Origin: Limnohabitans kasalickyi
GTDB lineage: Bacteria; Pseudomonadota; Gammaproteobacteria; Burkholderiales; Burkholderiaceae_C
Assembly (NCBI GenBank): GCA_965234325.1
Contig: OZ248407.1
Span: 62,001-126,000 of the forward strand
Reading direction: 5' to 3'
DNA: 64,000 nucleotides
Under the pieces are notes generated by a model. That model was given only the letters and a program-made list of their open reading frames with translations. It was not told where the DNA came from and did not search any database. Below, one piece after another: positions 15,020 through 24,351 of this stretch (the stretch's first letter is position 1; each line of letters starts with the position of its first letter). The position numbers were made by a program, and so were the translations under genes.

Positions 15020-16243
15020 TTATTCTCTTGAAGTTTGCTTCATAACTTTCTCTATTGCTTGACGCGTTTTTTCAATTTCTTCAGTTGTCAACGTTGGGTG
15101 CACTAAAAACATCAACGACGTTTCACCCAATTGCTTGGCAACTGGCAACCTGACCTCAGGCCGCCAACCCATGCCATCGAACGCTTTTTCTAGATAAACC
15201 TCTGAACACGAACCTTGATAACAAGGAACGCCTTCAGCATTGATCGCCTCAATGATTCGATCGCGACTCCAACCTTCAACCAATTGCTCGGGTTTTACAT
15301 ACACATAGCACTTGTAATGTGCATGCTTGCATCCTTTAGAACCCAAATTGCAATACAGACCACCACCATCACATGCAGCACAAGAAAAAGCGGGTACGTG
15401 CAGAGCAGAAAACTCACGGCATACGCCCCAAATCGCTTCTGCGTTTTGGGTACGCTTCGCTGTCCAGTCAACCATTCGCTTGAGTTGGATGCGACCAATG
15501 ACTGCTTGCATTTCCATCATGCGCCAATTGGTACCAAAGCTTTCGTGCAACCAACGGAAGCCTGGTGGGTGCTGACGCTCATACACAGCTTCGTAGCTCT
15601 TGCCATGGTCTTTGTACGACCACATGCTTCGCCAAAGCGCCTCGTCATTGGTGGTGACCATACCGCCCTCGCCACCAGTCGTCATGATTTTGTCTTGGCA
15701 AAAACTCCAAGCACCAATATGACCAATGCTGCCCAAGCTGCGGCCCTTGTATTGAGCACCATGCGCTTGTGCGCAGTCCTCAATTACCTTGAAGCCATGT
15801 GTCTGCGCCAATTGCATGATTGGGTCCATGTCGCAAGGCCAACCCGCCAAATGCACGCAAATCACCGCTTTGGTACGGTGCGTCAGAACCGCAGCAATAG
15901 TGCGAGCCGACACATTCCCAGAGTCCGCCTCGACATCAGCAAACACCGGTACGGCCCCAGCATTGACCACACAGGAAATAGATGCAATGAACGTGCGTGG
16001 CGTTACCACAACCTCATCGCCTGGCCCAACACCTAAAGCCTTCAGCGCCACATCGAGCGCCAGCGTGCCATTGGCCAGCGCCACGGCATGCGCCGTGCCA
16101 CACCAAGCGGCAAACTCTTTTTCAAACTCGCGGGTCTCGGTGCCCGTCCAATAGTTCACCTTGTTGGACATCACCACGCGGTGCACCGCGTCGGCCTCTT
16201 CGGGGGTGAAACTGGGCCAGGGGGAAAAGGGGGTGTTCAGCAT
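15020..16243 (-). CDS. PLP-dependent sugar aminotransferase (DegT/DnrJ/EryC1, PglE-like)
   Basis: A 407-residue fold-type I aminotransferase of nucleotide sugars. The PLP lysine is in SFCQDKIMTTGGEGG near residue 187, with the DCAQAHGA segment before it. It likely aminates the 4-keto sugar made by the downstream PglF/WbpM-like enzyme. Odd feature: near residues 292-315 there is a Cys-rich stretch (SCAACDGGGLYCNLGSKGC, then HAHYKCYVYV) where relatives normally have a short link before the HAYYKYYV motif. Four to six Cys there could bind a metal, or it may be a lineage-specific insertion. Confidence 0.88.
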   Translation of the reverse strand: MLNTPFSPWPSFTPEEADAVHRVVMSNKVNYWTGTETREFEKEFAAWCGTAHAVALANGTLALDVALKALGVGPGDEVVVTPRTFIASISCVVNAGAVPVFADVEADSGNVSARTIAAVLTHRTKAVICVHLAGWPCDMDPIMQLAQTHGFKVIEDCAQAHGAQYKGRSLGSIGHIGAWSFCQDKIMTTGGEGGMVTTNDEALWRSMWSYKDHGKSYEAVYERQHPPGFRWLHESFGTNWRMMEMQAVIGRIQLKRMVDWTAKRTQNAEAIWGVCREFSALHVPAFSCAACDGGGLYCNLGSKGCKHAHYKCYVYVKPEQLVEGWSRDRIIEAINAEGVPCYQGSCSEVYLEKAFDGMGWRPEVRLPVAKQLGETSLMFLVHPTLTTEEIEKTRQAIEKVMKQTSRE

Positions 16244-16252
16244 CTTGTCTCT

Positions 16253-16909
16253 TCAGTTTTTGATCAAAGGCCGCGCCGGATTGCCCACCACCGTCACGCC
16301 CGGCGGCACGCTCTTGGTCACCACCGCGCCCATGCCCACCACCGCACCACGGCCAATGACCAAAGGCGCGCCGGGCTGGCCCTGTTTGATGACGGCACCC
16401 GCACCAATGTAGGCATAGTCTTCAATGTGCACATTGCCGTTGCACATCACGCCGGGGGCAAAAGTCACAAAGTCGCCCACCACACAGTCGTGTTCGACAT
16501 AGCTGTAAATGTTGGCGTGGAAATGCTGGCCAATGCGGATGTTGCTCGTCAGCGTGACAAAGGGGCACAACACCGCGCCCTCGCCCAGTTGCACCTCGTC
16601 GAGCTGCACCACATTGGCCGACCGCGCCTCAAAAAACTGCACCCCATCGGCAGTACAGCGCTGCACCAACTGCTCGCGCACGCGGCTGTTGGCAATGGCC
16701 ACATTCATGTGTCGTGAGCTGGCGGGCTCGCTCAGCCACTGCGCATAAGTCAGCACCCGCTGACCGTTGACCGTAAGCGCTGGCGGGTGGTCGTCCACAA
16801 AAACCAAATCGGCATCGCCAGCCATCAAAGCGGCCTGCAGCTGCTGGCGCACCAAAGGCAACACACCCCGGCCACAACCACTGGCCCCAAAAATGGCAAA
16901 GCGTTTCAT
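16253..16909 (-). CDS. Sugar N-acetyltransferase, PglD/NeuD family
   Basis: 218 residues from the ATG at 16907-16909, which overlaps the sugar-transferase stop as ATGA. It has a Rossmann-like N-terminus (KRFAIFGASGCGRGVLPL) and a left-handed beta-helix with hexapeptide repeats from about residue 100, including the HDCVVGDFVTFAPG catalytic-His turn. PglD acetylates the 4-amino group of UDP-4-amino sugar to give UDP-N,N'-diacetylbacillosamine. Its place between the PglC-like and PglE-like genes supports that role. Confidence 0.88.
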   Translation of the reverse strand: MKRFAIFGASGCGRGVLPLVRQQLQAALMAGDADLVFVDDHPPALTVNGQRVLTYAQWLSEPASSRHMNVAIANSRVREQLVQRCTADGVQFFEARSANVVQLDEVQLGEGAVLCPFVTLTSNIRIGQHFHANIYSYVEHDCVVGDFVTFAPGVMCNGNVHIEDYAYIGAGAVIKQGQPGAPLVIGRGAVVGMGAVVTKSVPPGVTVVGNPARPLIKN

Positions 16910-17499
16910 GCTTTGTCGCCCTCGAACTTTGGCATCGTTGCCTCGCCCGCTGCGCTGATGCCGTCGCGCACCAGCACCTTGCGCACCGTCAGCCACAAAA
17001 TGCGCATATCCAGCCACAGGCTGCGGTGGTCCACATACCAAACGTCCAGCGCGAACTTGTCGGCCCAGCTGATCGCGTTGCGGCCATTGACCTGAGCCCA
17101 ACCCGTGATGCCCGGGCGAACTTCATGGCGGCGCGCCTGCTCGGGGGAATAAAGCGGCAAATACTCCATCAGCAAAGGACGTGGCCCCACCAGACTCATC
17201 TCGCCGCGCAGCACATTCCACAGCTCGGGCAACTCATCCAAGCTTGTTGACCGTAAAAAACAGCCGAAGGATGTCAAGCGGAAAGCATCAGGAAGCAACC
17301 GACCATCGGAACCACGTTCGTCCGTCATGGTACGGAATTTCACCATTTCAAATGGTTTGCTATGCATGCCGGGTCGCGCCTGGCGAAACAACACAGGACT
17401 ACCCAGCTTGCGGCGGATCAGCCAGGCCAAGGCCAGCAAAGGTAGGGCTAGCAGCAGCAGGGCCAGCGATGCGGCCACGAAGTCGAACATACGTTTCAT
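16906..17499 (-). CDS. Undecaprenyl-phosphate phosphosugar transferase, PglC type
   Basis: A 197-residue monotopic phosphoglycosyl transferase. A single N-terminal re-entrant membrane helix (FVAASLALLLLALPLLALAW) precedes the catalytic FKMVKFRTM-like segment (FEMVKFRTMTDERG), followed by RSTSLDELPELWNVLRGEMSLVGPRPL with the Asp-Glu active pair, and PGITGWAQVNGRN. It moves phospho-bacillosamine-type sugar from UDP to undecaprenyl phosphate, starting the repeat unit. The small size is that of PglC rather than the long WbaP/WcaJ form. Confidence 0.92.
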   Translation of the reverse strand: MKRMFDFVAASLALLLLALPLLALAWLIRRKLGSPVLFRQARPGMHSKPFEMVKFRTMTDERGSDGRLLPDAFRLTSFGCFLRSTSLDELPELWNVLRGEMSLVGPRPLLMEYLPLYSPEQARRHEVRPGITGWAQVNGRNAISWADKFALDVWYVDHRSLWLDMRILWLTVRKVLVRDGISAAGEATMPKFEGDKA

Positions 17500-18635
17500 T
17501 ACAGTCCCATACCCGCCAACATCACTGCATTAACCTTGTTCACGTCGTACTTGTCTTCGGCCATCTGGCGTGAACGGGCACCCATGCTAGTTTGCAAATA
17601 GGGTGCGTCTATGAAGCGTCTCATGGCTTGCGACAAAGCTTCGACGCTTTGCGCAGGCACCAAAAATCCGTTGTCGCCATGAACCACCGTCTCGCGGCAG
17701 CCTGGTGCGTCGGTGGTGATGATGGCGCGGCCCATAGCCATGGCTTCGAGCACCGTTCGGGGGGTTCCCTCGCGGTAACTGGGTAAAACATAGACGCTAC
17801 ACGCCTCTATGGCGGGGCGCACATCGGCCACACGGCCCAAAAAATCGATGCAGCCTTCACGCACCCAGCCATCCAGTTCATCTTGGGTTATGGCATTGGG
17901 GTTGCTATCGATCCAGCCCACTAGTGCAAACTGCACCTGCGGGTGACTGCGCTTGAGCAAGCGGGCGGCTTGAGCATATTCGCGTACACCCTTGTCGCCC
18001 AGCAAACGGCCGATGAACAAAAAGCGCACTGAACCCGTCAAAGACGTATCCGGCAAAGGCCTGATGGCAAAGCTTGTTACATCCACCCCCGAACCATTGA
18101 CCACGCACACCGGTGTGTGCGGCTGCAAAATTCCGCGCTCTTGGAACAAAGCTAAATCATCCGGGTTTTGAAAAAACACCCGCTGCGCTTGCCCAAGAGC
18201 AAAACCATACAAACACTGCACCAAAGCCCTCAATCGGCTGCGCTTTCCGTCGCCCAGAAAAGCATAACCCAGCCCCGTAATCAATGCAAAGCGCCGCGGC
18301 ACACCCGCCAGCCAAGCGGCCAAGGTGCCATAAATCACCGGCTTGATGGTGTAGCACAGCACCATACACGGGGCAATCTGGCGCATCAAACACCACAAGG
18401 CCCAAGCCGTGCGCAAATCGGCAAATGGGTTAGTACCCGTCGGTAACATCGGCACATGGTGCACCGTTAGCCCCATCCCTTGCAGCTGAATACGCATAGG
18501 GCTGTGTGATGGTAAATTTGGTGCGGCCACATGCACATCCAAGTACTTTGCCTGCAATGCAGCAATCAGCGGACCACGGAAATTGATAAGTGAATCTGCA
18601 AGTCCCGCGATCAAAAGAATTCTCATACCCGTCAT
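17499..18635 (-). CDS. Glycosyltransferase family 4, PglA-like
   Basis: A 378-residue GT-B enzyme. The N-terminal acceptor domain begins ILLIAGLADSLINFRGPLI; the donor domain has FIGRLLGDKGVREY near residue 208 and the EX7E-type motif SYREGTPRTVLEAMAMG near 295. Together with the adjacent PglC-like gene it probably adds the second sugar to the lipid-linked bacillosamine. It overlaps neighbours on both sides by a few bases, so it is part of a tightly coupled operon. The exact sugar is not readable from sequence. Confidence 0.87.
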   Translation of the reverse strand: MTGMRILLIAGLADSLINFRGPLIAALQAKYLDVHVAAPNLPSHSPMRIQLQGMGLTVHHVPMLPTGTNPFADLRTAWALWCLMRQIAPCMVLCYTIKPVIYGTLAAWLAGVPRRFALITGLGYAFLGDGKRSRLRALVQCLYGFALGQAQRVFFQNPDDLALFQERGILQPHTPVCVVNGSGVDVTSFAIRPLPDTSLTGSVRFLFIGRLLGDKGVREYAQAARLLKRSHPQVQFALVGWIDSNPNAITQDELDGWVREGCIDFLGRVADVRPAIEACSVYVLPSYREGTPRTVLEAMAMGRAIITTDAPGCRETVVHGDNGFLVPAQSVEALSQAMRRFIDAPYLQTSMGARSRQMAEDKYDVNKVNAVMLAGMGL

Positions 18636-20602
18636 TTATTATTGATTGTCTGATGTTCCAACCAAGCCTGAAACATTAACACCGCCCACAAGTGGTACTG
18701 CCAATTGCGCTCACCCGACAAATGCTCCGCCCACTTTTGACGAATGGGAACAGGGTAAAAATATCCCTCCCTTTCTAACCGCCCCTGGTCCAGTAAGGCT
18801 TCGGCCCATTGACGTAGTGGACCACGCAGCCAGTCGCCTATTGGTACGCCAAAGCCCATTTTTGGACGCTCTATCAAAGTTCTGGGCACATGGCGGTACA
18901 AAACCTCTCGTAAAATCCATTTTCCTACACCATTTCGTAACTTCAAATTTTGCGGCAACTTCCAAGCAAATTCCACCACACGGTGATCCAAAAATGGTAC
19001 GCGACTTTCTAAGGATACGGCCATGGACGCACGATCGATTTTTACCAAAATGTCGTCAGGAAGATAAGACACAGTATCCAGCAACATCATTCTTTGTATA
19101 TCGTCAAAGCCATTAAGCTCGGAGGAATACCCTGTAAGTTTGGTAGGAGGTTCAACACCACCAATAACTAAGCTTGCTGGGTCCTCCCATTGGGATACCA
19201 ACCCCAAATAAAGCTGATCCAAATTAGCCGCCGCCAACACGCCCGCAGCCTTGTGAAGCTTATCGCCCAAATTAACTTGGTGCAAAGACTTGGGCAACAC
19301 AGCCTGCAAATGCCCAGCCATCGCATTCCAAGCGGAAGGGGAGACTGCTCGCAAACTCCTCGCGGCTAAAACTCTACCCGCAACCGGTAACATTGCAAGC
19401 TTTTTCCACAATTTGTTTGCAAACACATAGCGGTTATACCCACCAAAAAGCTCGTCTCCTGCATCACCTGATAGAGACACTGTCACCTGTTGCCTTGCAA
19501 GCTGCGAAACCAGGAAAGTGGGTATTTGCGACGAGTCCGCAAATGGCTCGCAATAGATTTGAGGAAGTTTTGGAATTACGTCCAAAGCCTGCTGTGAAGT
19601 TACATATAGTTCAGCATGATCTGTACCTAGATGCTTGGCAACGGCTTTAGCGTGCTCCGCCTCGTTGTAGCCCTCTTCATTGAACCCTATTGTGAACGTC
19701 TTAATGGGTCTACTGGACTGCTCCTGCATCAGTGCGACCACAGTAGACGAATCGATACCTCCCGACAAAAACGCACCCAAAGGTACATCCGCCATCGACT
19801 GTTGCTTTACAGAAGACTTGAGCAAGACCTCTAGTGCATCTACGGCCTGATTTGGCGTCTCAGTAAACTGGTTTGCCAGCCCATTCTGCGCGGTTTGAAT
19901 AGCTGACCAATAACGAGTTACCACCGGCACCTGCTTAGCAGCAGAGACAGACAACAAACAACCTGGCTCCAACTTGGAAATCCCTTTATAAATCGAATAA
20001 GGTGCTGGTACGTAACCATGACGCATCATCAAACACAGAGCATCGCGATCAATTTCACCTTTAGATGCTGGGTGTTGCATTAGTGCTTTTAGTTCAGAAC
20101 CAAAAACAAACGAATTTTTAGAATCTAAACTCTGCCATCCGTAATAAAGTGGTTTTTCACCTAGACGATCACGGCCAAGCGTTAGCGTTTGCGTTTGTGT
20201 ATCCCAGACAGCAAACGCAAACATGCCTATGCACTGAGTCACCGTGTCTTGTATGCCCCAAGCATCAAACCCAGCCAGCAATGTCTCAGTATCCGAATGA
20301 CCACGCCATACTATGTTTGACATGGCCTTATCAATAGCTTTGCGACAATCGAGATGATTGTAAATCTCGCCGTTATAGACCAAAACATATCGACCACTAG
20401 ATGAAATCATTGGCTGCTGGCCAGCGGCTGATAAATCAACTATGGACAAACGTCTGTGACCAAGGCCTATTCGATTGCTAACGTCGATCCAAAACCCTTC
20501 ATCATCTGGCCCGCGGCTCATAATTGCAGAATTCATTCTTCGCAATATGTCCAATCCATTCTCTTTGTCAAAGTTTTCTAAGTAACCAACAAATCCACAC
20601 AT
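18632..20602 (-). CDS. Glutamine-hydrolysing asparagine-synthase-like amidotransferase
   Basis: A 656-residue protein with an N-terminal glutaminase domain whose Cys2 nucleophile follows the initiator Met (MCGFVGYL), then SRGPDDEG and VYNGEIYNH. The C-terminal synthetase has the PP-loop LSGGIDSSTVVAL near residue 258 and LSGDAGDELFGGYNRY near 370. In polysaccharide loci such enzymes amidate uronic acids, for example GalNAcA to its amide. The WbpO/WbpP-like genes in this operon could supply that acid (inference). A plain asparagine synthetase is the alternative. Confidence 0.9.
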   Translation of the reverse strand: MCGFVGYLENFDKENGLDILRRMNSAIMSRGPDDEGFWIDVSNRIGLGHRRLSIVDLSAAGQQPMISSSGRYVLVYNGEIYNHLDCRKAIDKAMSNIVWRGHSDTETLLAGFDAWGIQDTVTQCIGMFAFAVWDTQTQTLTLGRDRLGEKPLYYGWQSLDSKNSFVFGSELKALMQHPASKGEIDRDALCLMMRHGYVPAPYSIYKGISKLEPGCLLSVSAAKQVPVVTRYWSAIQTAQNGLANQFTETPNQAVDALEVLLKSSVKQQSMADVPLGAFLSGGIDSSTVVALMQEQSSRPIKTFTIGFNEEGYNEAEHAKAVAKHLGTDHAELYVTSQQALDVIPKLPQIYCEPFADSSQIPTFLVSQLARQQVTVSLSGDAGDELFGGYNRYVFANKLWKKLAMLPVAGRVLAARSLRAVSPSAWNAMAGHLQAVLPKSLHQVNLGDKLHKAAGVLAAANLDQLYLGLVSQWEDPASLVIGGVEPPTKLTGYSSELNGFDDIQRMMLLDTVSYLPDDILVKIDRASMAVSLESRVPFLDHRVVEFAWKLPQNLKLRNGVGKWILREVLYRHVPRTLIERPKMGFGVPIGDWLRGPLRQWAEALLDQGRLEREGYFYPVPIRQKWAEHLSGERNWQYHLWAVLMFQAWLEHQTINNK

Positions 20603-21783
20603 CAGAACTTATCCCTTCTTAATATTTGATCATATATATTTTCAAACTTTGCAAGGGCTAGATCCATTGAAAACTCTTCATAGATACGTTTCTTTGCTTT
20701 AGCACCGAGCTGTTTTCGCTCAAATTGAGATATGTCGAGAAGTTTCCCTAAACCCACAGCCAAAGCATGCGAATCTTCTTTCCGCACTATGACACCTGTA
20801 GCTTGAATCAACATAGCAGCATCACCAACATCAGTTGTTACGCAAGGTAACCCCATAGCCATAGCTTCGCCCAATGCGTTTGGAAAACCTTCTGTTCGAG
20901 AAGAGAGACAAAACAAATCCATTGCAGATAAGCAAACAGGAACATCACCTCTCTCGCCCATCAATACAATCAGATCCCGACAACCTGCATCATTTATCCA
21001 CTCACTCAGCTGAGCGTTATTTCTGTTTAAATCTCGTCCAATCATTACAAACCGGACATGCGGATATTGTGTTGCTAGCAACCCGGCAGCTTTTATAAAA
21101 CTTCTTTGGTCTTTTTCTGGATGAAAGCGCCCTACAAATCCAACGACTACATGCGAATCAGTAAATCCACAATGTGAACGTAAAGCGTTGCGCTGTGCGT
21201 CAGTAGAATTTAATTGCGAGAGATCAAAACCATTTGGTACTACTACCATGCGGCTTTGATCATAACCAACTAGAATGTGCGCCTTTCGCGAGGCATCTGC
21301 TGCACATATTATGGTGTGTGGCACCTTAGTCGAAAGCAAAGCACATATACGCCTCACGATAGATGTTAAGCGACTCCCGCCAGCTTTAACATCAGTTGTC
21401 CTAATGCCCCAAATAACAGGTCGATTTCCTGACATAAACGCAGCTAGGCCACCTAATAAATCCGCATGATACATCCAAGTTTGAATAATATCTGGTTTTT
21501 TAGAGCGAATTATGCACACTAGTCGCCAAAAAACAATTGGGATATTTATAATAGAACTCATTCCCAGCACCATGACTTCTACACCTTGACTTTGTAAAAG
21601 CTCACCAACTTTACCGAGACTTGTCAAGGAAACAACCGAATGAGTATAATTTGATTTACTCTTACTAGACTGCACTAAGCGCATGAGCATTAGCTCCGCC
21701 CCCCCAACATTTAACCCTATTATTATATGCATAATATACATATTTGGTCTTTTATTATTATTATTAATGTTAAAAATTGTCAT
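20602..21783 (-). CDS. Glycosyltransferase family 4
   Basis: A 393-residue GT-B enzyme with the N-terminal glycine-rich IIIGLNVGGAELMLMRLV motif, the donor-domain GFVGRFHPEKDQRSFIKA near residue 218 and SSRTEGFPNALGEAMAMGLP near 297. The AT-rich, Asn-rich N-terminus (MTIFNINNNNKRPN) suggests the true start may be the later ATG at MYIMHIIIG. It overlaps the Wzy gene stop/start by four bases. Donor sugar unknown. Base composition falls toward the AT-rich block that follows. Confidence 0.87.
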   Translation of the reverse strand: MTIFNINNNNKRPNMYIMHIIIGLNVGGAELMLMRLVQSSKSKSNYTHSVVSLTSLGKVGELLQSQGVEVMVLGMSSIINIPIVFWRLVCIIRSKKPDIIQTWMYHADLLGGLAAFMSGNRPVIWGIRTTDVKAGGSRLTSIVRRICALLSTKVPHTIICAADASRKAHILVGYDQSRMVVVPNGFDLSQLNSTDAQRNALRSHCGFTDSHVVVGFVGRFHPEKDQRSFIKAAGLLATQYPHVRFVMIGRDLNRNNAQLSEWINDAGCRDLIVLMGERGDVPVCLSAMDLFCLSSRTEGFPNALGEAMAMGLPCVTTDVGDAAMLIQATGVIVRKEDSHALAVGLGKLLDISQFERKQLGAKAKKRIYEEFSMDLALAKFENIYDQILRRDKF

Positions 21784-22967
21784 ACAACTGTTTTCGACTT
21801 TATCTTTTCTGCCGCTGAAAATCCTAACAGTATAAAAAATAACCGAGCCGAAAAGCCAGAGAGCAAAAGTGGCTCTTTAACCTCCGAAATTGCGAGCAGT
21901 ATTAATATGGGAAATAAAAGATCTTTTTTACTCACAGAAGAAAACCAAAAAATATAAAAAATGGAAACATAAAACAAAAACCCAAATAAATATCCAACCG
22001 AGAGAAACATTCTTGCATATCCAGAATCAGTCCATGGTGTAAAACTGCTACCGCCGTAAAATCCATAACCTGTTACAACTTCGGGAAATCCAGATGGCAA
22101 AACTTTTAAGTATTCATAAACAACTTGAGTAGTGCCTTCTCCTTCAATTCCATCCTTCCCCTCCAAAATAAAACCCAATGAATATTTAAAATACCCGTCT
22201 CCAAAATAATAGCTGATAAAATCTTCAATTAAATCAACACCAATAAATATAAATAATAAAACTCCAGCAATAAAATAAATTAATATTCTTAAATTTAAAA
22301 AGCCATTAGATACAACATACATCAACAAAGCAACCGAAATTAACAAAACGCCTGTTCTACCAATAAATAAAACTGATGTTATTAAAATTAATAATATAAA
22401 ATATAATTTAATTATATTAATCCTATTATTAGAGTAAAGGTGTAACGATAAATAAACCATAACTGCTGACAGCACGGACAAAGATGCTCCACCCGCCGAC
22501 GCCAATCCTCTAAATCTAAATCCCTCAGTCCAGTCAATATTACCGCCCTCTACAAAAGCCGATTCAACTATTGATCGGAATTCAGGAAAAATCACCTGCA
22601 ATAAAACAACAACTCCATTAAGGACAACAACATACATAGATAGAACAAGAAAATCAATAAATCTGATTTTATTTGATAGTCCTAAGCACAATCCAAATCC
22701 GATAATGAAATAAACAAATATTAATACTGAAACTTTAAAATGCTCAAGCTGATCTATTCCATGAACAACCGAAGATAAAACTCCAAGTATGGAAATAAAA
22801 ATACAGAATATAAATAAAAATAATATTTTTAAATTTATAATTGTTAAATATCTCAAAGAGTAAAAAAATATAGGCGCTGCAACATAATATCCAAATGGTC
22901 CTATGACCGTATATGGATTTAATATTAATAAAACTAGAATAAAAAATAAAGGAGATTTATTTAACAT
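21780..22967 (-). CDS. wzy: Polysaccharide polymerase, Wzy/O-antigen ligase-like
   Basis: A 395-residue very hydrophobic protein with about ten membrane segments and a longer loop near residues 245-310. That is the usual topology of Wzy polymerases, whose sequences are too variable for motif calls. The gene is markedly AT-rich (runs such as aattaataatataaaatataa), unlike the flanking chromosome, a sign of recent acquisition. It lies in a locus with a flippase and a chain-length regulator, so polymerase is the natural reading; WaaL-type ligase cannot be excluded. Confidence 0.75.
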   Translation of the reverse strand: MLNKSPLFFILVLLILNPYTVIGPFGYYVAAPIFFYSLRYLTIINLKILFLFIFCIFISILGVLSSVVHGIDQLEHFKVSVLIFVYFIIGFGLCLGLSNKIRFIDFLVLSMYVVVLNGVVVLLQVIFPEFRSIVESAFVEGGNIDWTEGFRFRGLASAGGASLSVLSAVMVYLSLHLYSNNRINIIKLYFILLILITSVLFIGRTGVLLISVALLMYVVSNGFLNLRILIYFIAGVLLFIFIGVDLIEDFISYYFGDGYFKYSLGFILEGKDGIEGEGTTQVVYEYLKVLPSGFPEVVTGYGFYGGSSFTPWTDSGYARMFLSVGYLFGFLFYVSIFYIFWFSSVSKKDLLFPILILLAISEVKEPLLLSGFSARLFFILLGFSAAEKIKSKTVV

Positions 22968-23796
22968 TAGGATGATCTACATAAATCAAATATGCTGTGG
23001 TTCGACTGAATGTGATCTGCTAACGAGGCTAACGAGCATGTGAAAGGTTCTTAATCAGATGGACATAATAAATTATGATCTGTAATGCTGCGTTGATCGA
23101 ATCTTTATCGCCTGCGGTCATGACAGGGCTCACCTTTAGCAATATAGGTTATGGTGCGCAATCAACTCCGTCATCAGTTCTTAGGTCATTCCAACAACCC
23201 AATATTGCATTACACCCAGCTTTAACAAACGTTGTGGACGTTGATGTATGCATTAACCTGTTGATTACTAAATACACCGCTTTTGATCTAAGTACGCATT
23301 CTAACTGTGCATAGCATGAAGCAACAATACCTTATTACTATCACTGCGCAACTGACTGGATGTTTGTTTATTATTTAGTAAAAAATATGAGGGCTAATCA
23401 ATATAAAACCAATGATAACTTACAGTAAAAAAATTAAACTTTCAGAAATTAATTTTTAAACTCATTTTAGTTGAACAATTCCTAGGTGAGTAACTCATTA
23501 CGAATTAGCGAGGCTTAATTAATAATATCAACGATGTCTTAATAGTATTTGCGAACTATAAAGAAATGGATTGTTTACCTTAGGAATTTGTAATGGATGG
23601 CGACTTGTTTACTTTTAAAAGACTACAAAACACCAAAACTAAGCTGATTATTTAACAATAATGAAGATACGGAAAAGCATCTGATAAACGATAACTATGC
23701 AAATTTTCATGCCTCTATTCGAATAGTTCTTTTTTATTGTAATTTACAATTTGATTATTACTTATACTCATATAATTCATATTTCATTTCGAAAAA
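22968..23796. other. 829-base AT-rich stretch without a convincing gene
   Basis: This lies between wzy and the hexapeptide acyltransferase gene. Short frames exist on both strands around 23080-23320 (for example 79 codons on plus). They have no ribosome site or recognised motif, and the opposite strand also reads through part of the segment. From about 23400 to 23796 the sequence is strongly AT-rich. It could be a decayed transferase gene, a boundary left by locus shuffling, or a promoter region for the distal genes. Confidence 0.6.
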
Positions 23797-24351
23797 TTAA
23801 CTATCCATTTTCGAAGACATTGGCAAAGAACCCAATATTAATTCCTTCCGCTTTGATCCACTTCTCATTAATACTATTTTACCACTCTGTTTTTTATAAT
23901 ATTCATCTAGGCTTTTTGTAACTCTTGCCGGGTTACCTGAAACGACTGAATTTGCAGGATATATGCCTTTAACAACACTTCCAGCACCAATAATTGTATT
24001 ACTTCCAACAATAGTACCCGGCAATATAATTGAATCAACTCCAATAAATACATTATCTCCAATTTGTATTCGATCAAAGACTGACTTTTTTGAATAAACT
24101 TTATGAATATGCTCCCCCTCCTTAATTAGTGGCACCTGGATAGACCCATCATGAGTGATAAATTTTACATTGTTTGTTATTAAGCAATCGCTACCTATTT
24201 GAATTAGAAATGGTTCAGATCCAAAAGCTTGATCGCCAACTAAAATGCTCCGTGGACCGATTTTTAAACCCTCTTTCTTCGCTGCTGCAAGATTGCTTAA
24301 TCTTTTTAGTTTTGAAAAAAAACGAAAAACAAAATTAAATACTTCAATCAT
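23797..24351 (-). CDS. Hexapeptide-repeat O-acetyltransferase (CatB/LbH family)
   Basis: 184 residues with left-handed beta-helix repeats (VGDQAFGSEPFLIQIGSDCLITNNVKFITHDG) and the C-terminal cap IGAGSVVKGIYPANSVVSGNPAR common to sugar acetyltransferases. The His of THDG near residue 68 is the probable catalytic base. It is AT-rich and overlaps the GT2 gene as ATGA, so it belongs to the same acquired block. It probably acetylates a sugar of the repeat unit. Confidence 0.85.
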   Translation of the reverse strand: MIEVFNFVFRFFSKLKRLSNLAAAKKEGLKIGPRSILVGDQAFGSEPFLIQIGSDCLITNNVKFITHDGSIQVPLIKEGEHIHKVYSKKSVFDRIQIGDNVFIGVDSIILPGTIVGSNTIIGAGSVVKGIYPANSVVSGNPARVTKSLDEYYKKQSGKIVLMRSGSKRKELILGSLPMSSKMDS

